Under the pieces are notes generated by a model. The model ran no database searches. It had not been told where the DNA came from and saw only the letters and a list, made by a program, of their open reading frames with translations. Of a DNA stretch of 60,492 bases, positions 59,325 to 60,492 are shown piece after piece (position 1 is the first letter of the stretch; each line of letters starts with the position of its first letter). The translations under genes and the position numbers were made by a program. Source of the stretch: JAWODU01 sp046483125 (GTDB lineage: Bacteria; Verrucomicrobiota; Kiritimatiellia; UBA8416; JAWODU01); the NCBI GenBank assembly GCA_046483125.1, contig JAWODU010000078.1:1-60492 (forward strand). The letters are read 5' to 3'.

Positions 59325-59557
59325 TCCAGATATCGTTTTCGTTTCATTTCGCGTTTTCCGATGCCGTGGGCCTCATACCAATGCAACTCAGCTCTTCGCA
59401 CATGGCCTGTGCGGAGACGAATCATTGCCTCGCCCTTAAGTTTGCGCCATCGGGCCCGGCCGTATATCCGGTTGAGGCGAGCCCGGTCCCGAATACCCAT
59501 GCCCCGAGCAATGGGCTCAATTTCGGTGATCTCACCGATGACCGTGAATTCAACCAT
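59321..59557 (-). CDS. Small conserved basic protein of unknown function
   Basis: A 78-residue basic protein ('FTVIGEITEIEPIARGMGIRDRARLNRIYGRARWRKLKG', ending 'WYEAHGIGKREMKRKRYLD'). The pattern is recognisable as a widespread hypothetical family; the second half has the look of a nucleic-acid-binding or toxin-like beta protein, but that is a guess. Coupled to the following small gene by an ATGA overlap. The frame opens at 59587, but the ATG at 59557 is preferred. Confidence 0.6.
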   Translation of the reverse strand: MVEFTVIGEITEIEPIARGMGIRDRARLNRIYGRARWRKLKGEAMIRLRTGHVRRAELHWYEAHGIGKREMKRKRYLD

Positions 59558-59665
59558 GATATATACTGCCGCATGCCCGGTGGGCATTCAATCTTTTTTG
59601 CTGAACGTGAATCTCAGCGGCGCGCGGCAGCGCGTACGCTGCAGATTGTGGTTCGGTGTCCCCTT

Positions 59666-60277
59666 TCAGAATTTGTGAGCCCAGGTTCTGACTCCCTGCA
59701 TGATCATCTCCACTGAGATAGTGCCGACAAACAGGGCGGTGATACGTCCCGTAATCTCAATGTACCTCTGAACCAGGGGCTCTCGCTTGGGACGCACGTA
59801 GTCATGCAGGGCTTTCAGCCCGATCATGATCAGGCCCGAAACGAGCACCGCGACGAGCACGGTTGCGCATGCAGGGATGGGGTCGTTTCGCTTGCCGATG
59901 ATGACGCTTGCGCTGATCGTGCCCGGCCCGATGAGGATCGGCATAGCGATGGCGCCGGCGAGGTGCTCGGATTCGCCACGGAGGATCTCAATGGTGGTGG
60001 GGCCCCGGAAGACAAACTGCAGACCGATGATCAGGAAGACAATCCCACCGAAGATCTGAAATGACGCAAATTCAGCGTGCATCACGTTGGAGAACACGGC
60101 ATCGCCGAGTATAGCGAAGACCCAGAAGACGGCCGTAGCTATGAATCCCGCTCGTACCAACACACGGGCAAACTGCTGTCGGTCGAGCTTCTGTACTACA
60201 TCGATCAGGTAGATGATCAAGAAAAACGGATTTAGGAGCACGAGTAGCAATGCCGAAGATCTAATCAGGTCTGTCAT
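59666..60277 (-). CDS. MarC family integral membrane protein
   Basis: A 203-residue MarC/NAAT family membrane protein with six hydrophobic helices. Family landmarks are 'LLVLLNPFFLIIYLID', 'FQIFGGIVFLIIGLQFV', 'AIAMPILIGPGTISASVII' and 'ITALFVGTISVEMIMQGVRTW'. Some relatives transport amino acids, but MarC itself has no proven substrate. Start chosen at 60277 ('MTDLIRSS'). It lies at the edge before the composition break. Confidence 0.85.
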   Translation of the reverse strand: MTDLIRSSALLLVLLNPFFLIIYLIDVVQKLDRQQFARVLVRAGFIATAVFWVFAILGDAVFSNVMHAEFASFQIFGGIVFLIIGLQFVFRGPTTIEILRGESEHLAGAIAMPILIGPGTISASVIIGKRNDPIPACATVLVAVLVSGLIMIGLKALHDYVRPKREPLVQRYIEITGRITALFVGTISVEMIMQGVRTWAHKF

Positions 60278-60340
60278 ATCATCGCACACCCAGCGCGAAC
60301 GATCACGCGTTGAAAATGGCACGTTCGCGCGCCATTATCA

Positions 60341-60492
60341 ATCGCTTGGATCGTCTTGAAACTCTTGAATTTTTTAAAAGAGAAAGGCGTCCAAGACCAT
60401 CAAATAGCTGTTTGGCTTTCAGAAAAAAAAGAAAATTTAGAAGAAGTTGAAAAAAATGATTCTGATATCAACTTTTTAATATTCAAACAGGC
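60341..60492 (+). CDS. Partial type III restriction Res-like helicase fragment
   Basis: Runs off the window end. The plus-strand frame reads 'LKEKGVQDHQIAVWLSEKK' and 'NDSDINFLIFKQ', which resembles the helicase part of type III restriction Res subunits just before their 'ATGWDCPRA' motif. The DNA becomes very AT-rich at about 60350, unlike everything before it, and no start codon or ribosome site precedes it. Probably foreign: a recent insertion or an assembly chimera. Confidence 0.5.
   Translation, partial: MAWIVLKLLNFLKEKGVQDHQIAVWLSEKKENLEEVEKNDSDINFLIFKQ

Noticed and set aside
1..60492. CRISPR arrays, insertion sequences, rRNA operons, replication origin
   Set aside because: None seen: no repeated spacer structure, no transposase-like protein, no rRNA sequence and no dnaA-box cluster was recognised.

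Overview
The window looks like most or all of one metagenomic contig from a Gram-negative (diderm, LPS-making) bacterium. Evidence for two membranes is BamA, a Skp/OmpH chaperone, LpxD, a TonB-dependent receptor and several lipoproteins. The gene style (formylglycine sulfatase, GH172/DUF2961 enzyme, UroD-like methyltransferase, vWA-DUF4159 protein, order prs-rplY-pth-rpsF-ssb-rpsR-rplI-dnaB) suggests the PVC superphylum, perhaps Kiritimatiellota or Lentisphaerota; that placement is inference. Both ends look odd: positions 1-248 form a nearly perfect foldback palindrome, and the last ~150 bases switch abruptly to AT-rich DNA that reads as a fragment of a type III restriction (Res) helicase.

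Layout. 246-1658 (-) exopolysaccharide-initiating sugar transferase. 1800-6021 (+) a small EF-Tu-domain-II-like protein, then an L-arabinose-type operon (FucI/AraA-family isomerase, ribulokinase, ribulose-5-P 4-epimerase). 6035-13609 a cobalamin locus: on the minus strand btuF-btuB-btuC-btuD behind a promoter, a cobalamin riboswitch and an intrinsic terminator; divergently cobU, cobT, cobS for nucleotide-loop assembly. No corrin-ring genes are seen, so the locus is for uptake and salvage. 13627-15455 is a scrapyard: a GH4 stub, a DUF4926 protein, a PIN toxin/partner pair between short direct repeats, and a decayed reading frame. 15577-16737 (-) an acyl-CoA dehydrogenase. 16817-23888 (+) a leader with hairpin and terminator, then hom-lysC-cimA (stop/start overlaps) and valS: aspartate-family and threonine-independent isoleucine synthesis.

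23989-32626 (+) is the most interesting block: a 1032-residue TPR protein, ExbB, ExbD and a 1460-residue protein joining a vWA domain, two membrane helices, a very long disordered linker and DUF4159. The second helix carries a Ser-x3-His motif like the helix by which TonB and TolA touch ExbB/TolQ, so this may be an undescribed proton-motive-force-driven transducer. 32627-34838 holds palindromes, two PIN toxin-antitoxin modules and gene debris between 21-bp repeats.

34867-49533 (+) is a long housekeeping run: ispE, tRNA-Gln (overlapping the ispE 3' end), prs, rplY, pth, rpsF, ssb, rpsR, rplI, dnaB, bamA, skp, lpxD, galE, pncC, recA and a short alaS without the C-terminal C-Ala region. 49552-51266 carries three small lipoproteins and a zinc-ribbon protein. 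51356-57607 is a catabolic island: FAD oxidoreductase, Fe-S aldo/keto reductase, sulfatase, UroD-like protein and GH172. 57608-60277 (-) has ZIP and MarC transporters and two small conserved proteins in a somewhat different base style.

All calls rest on reading the translated sequence and motifs; no database search was possible.
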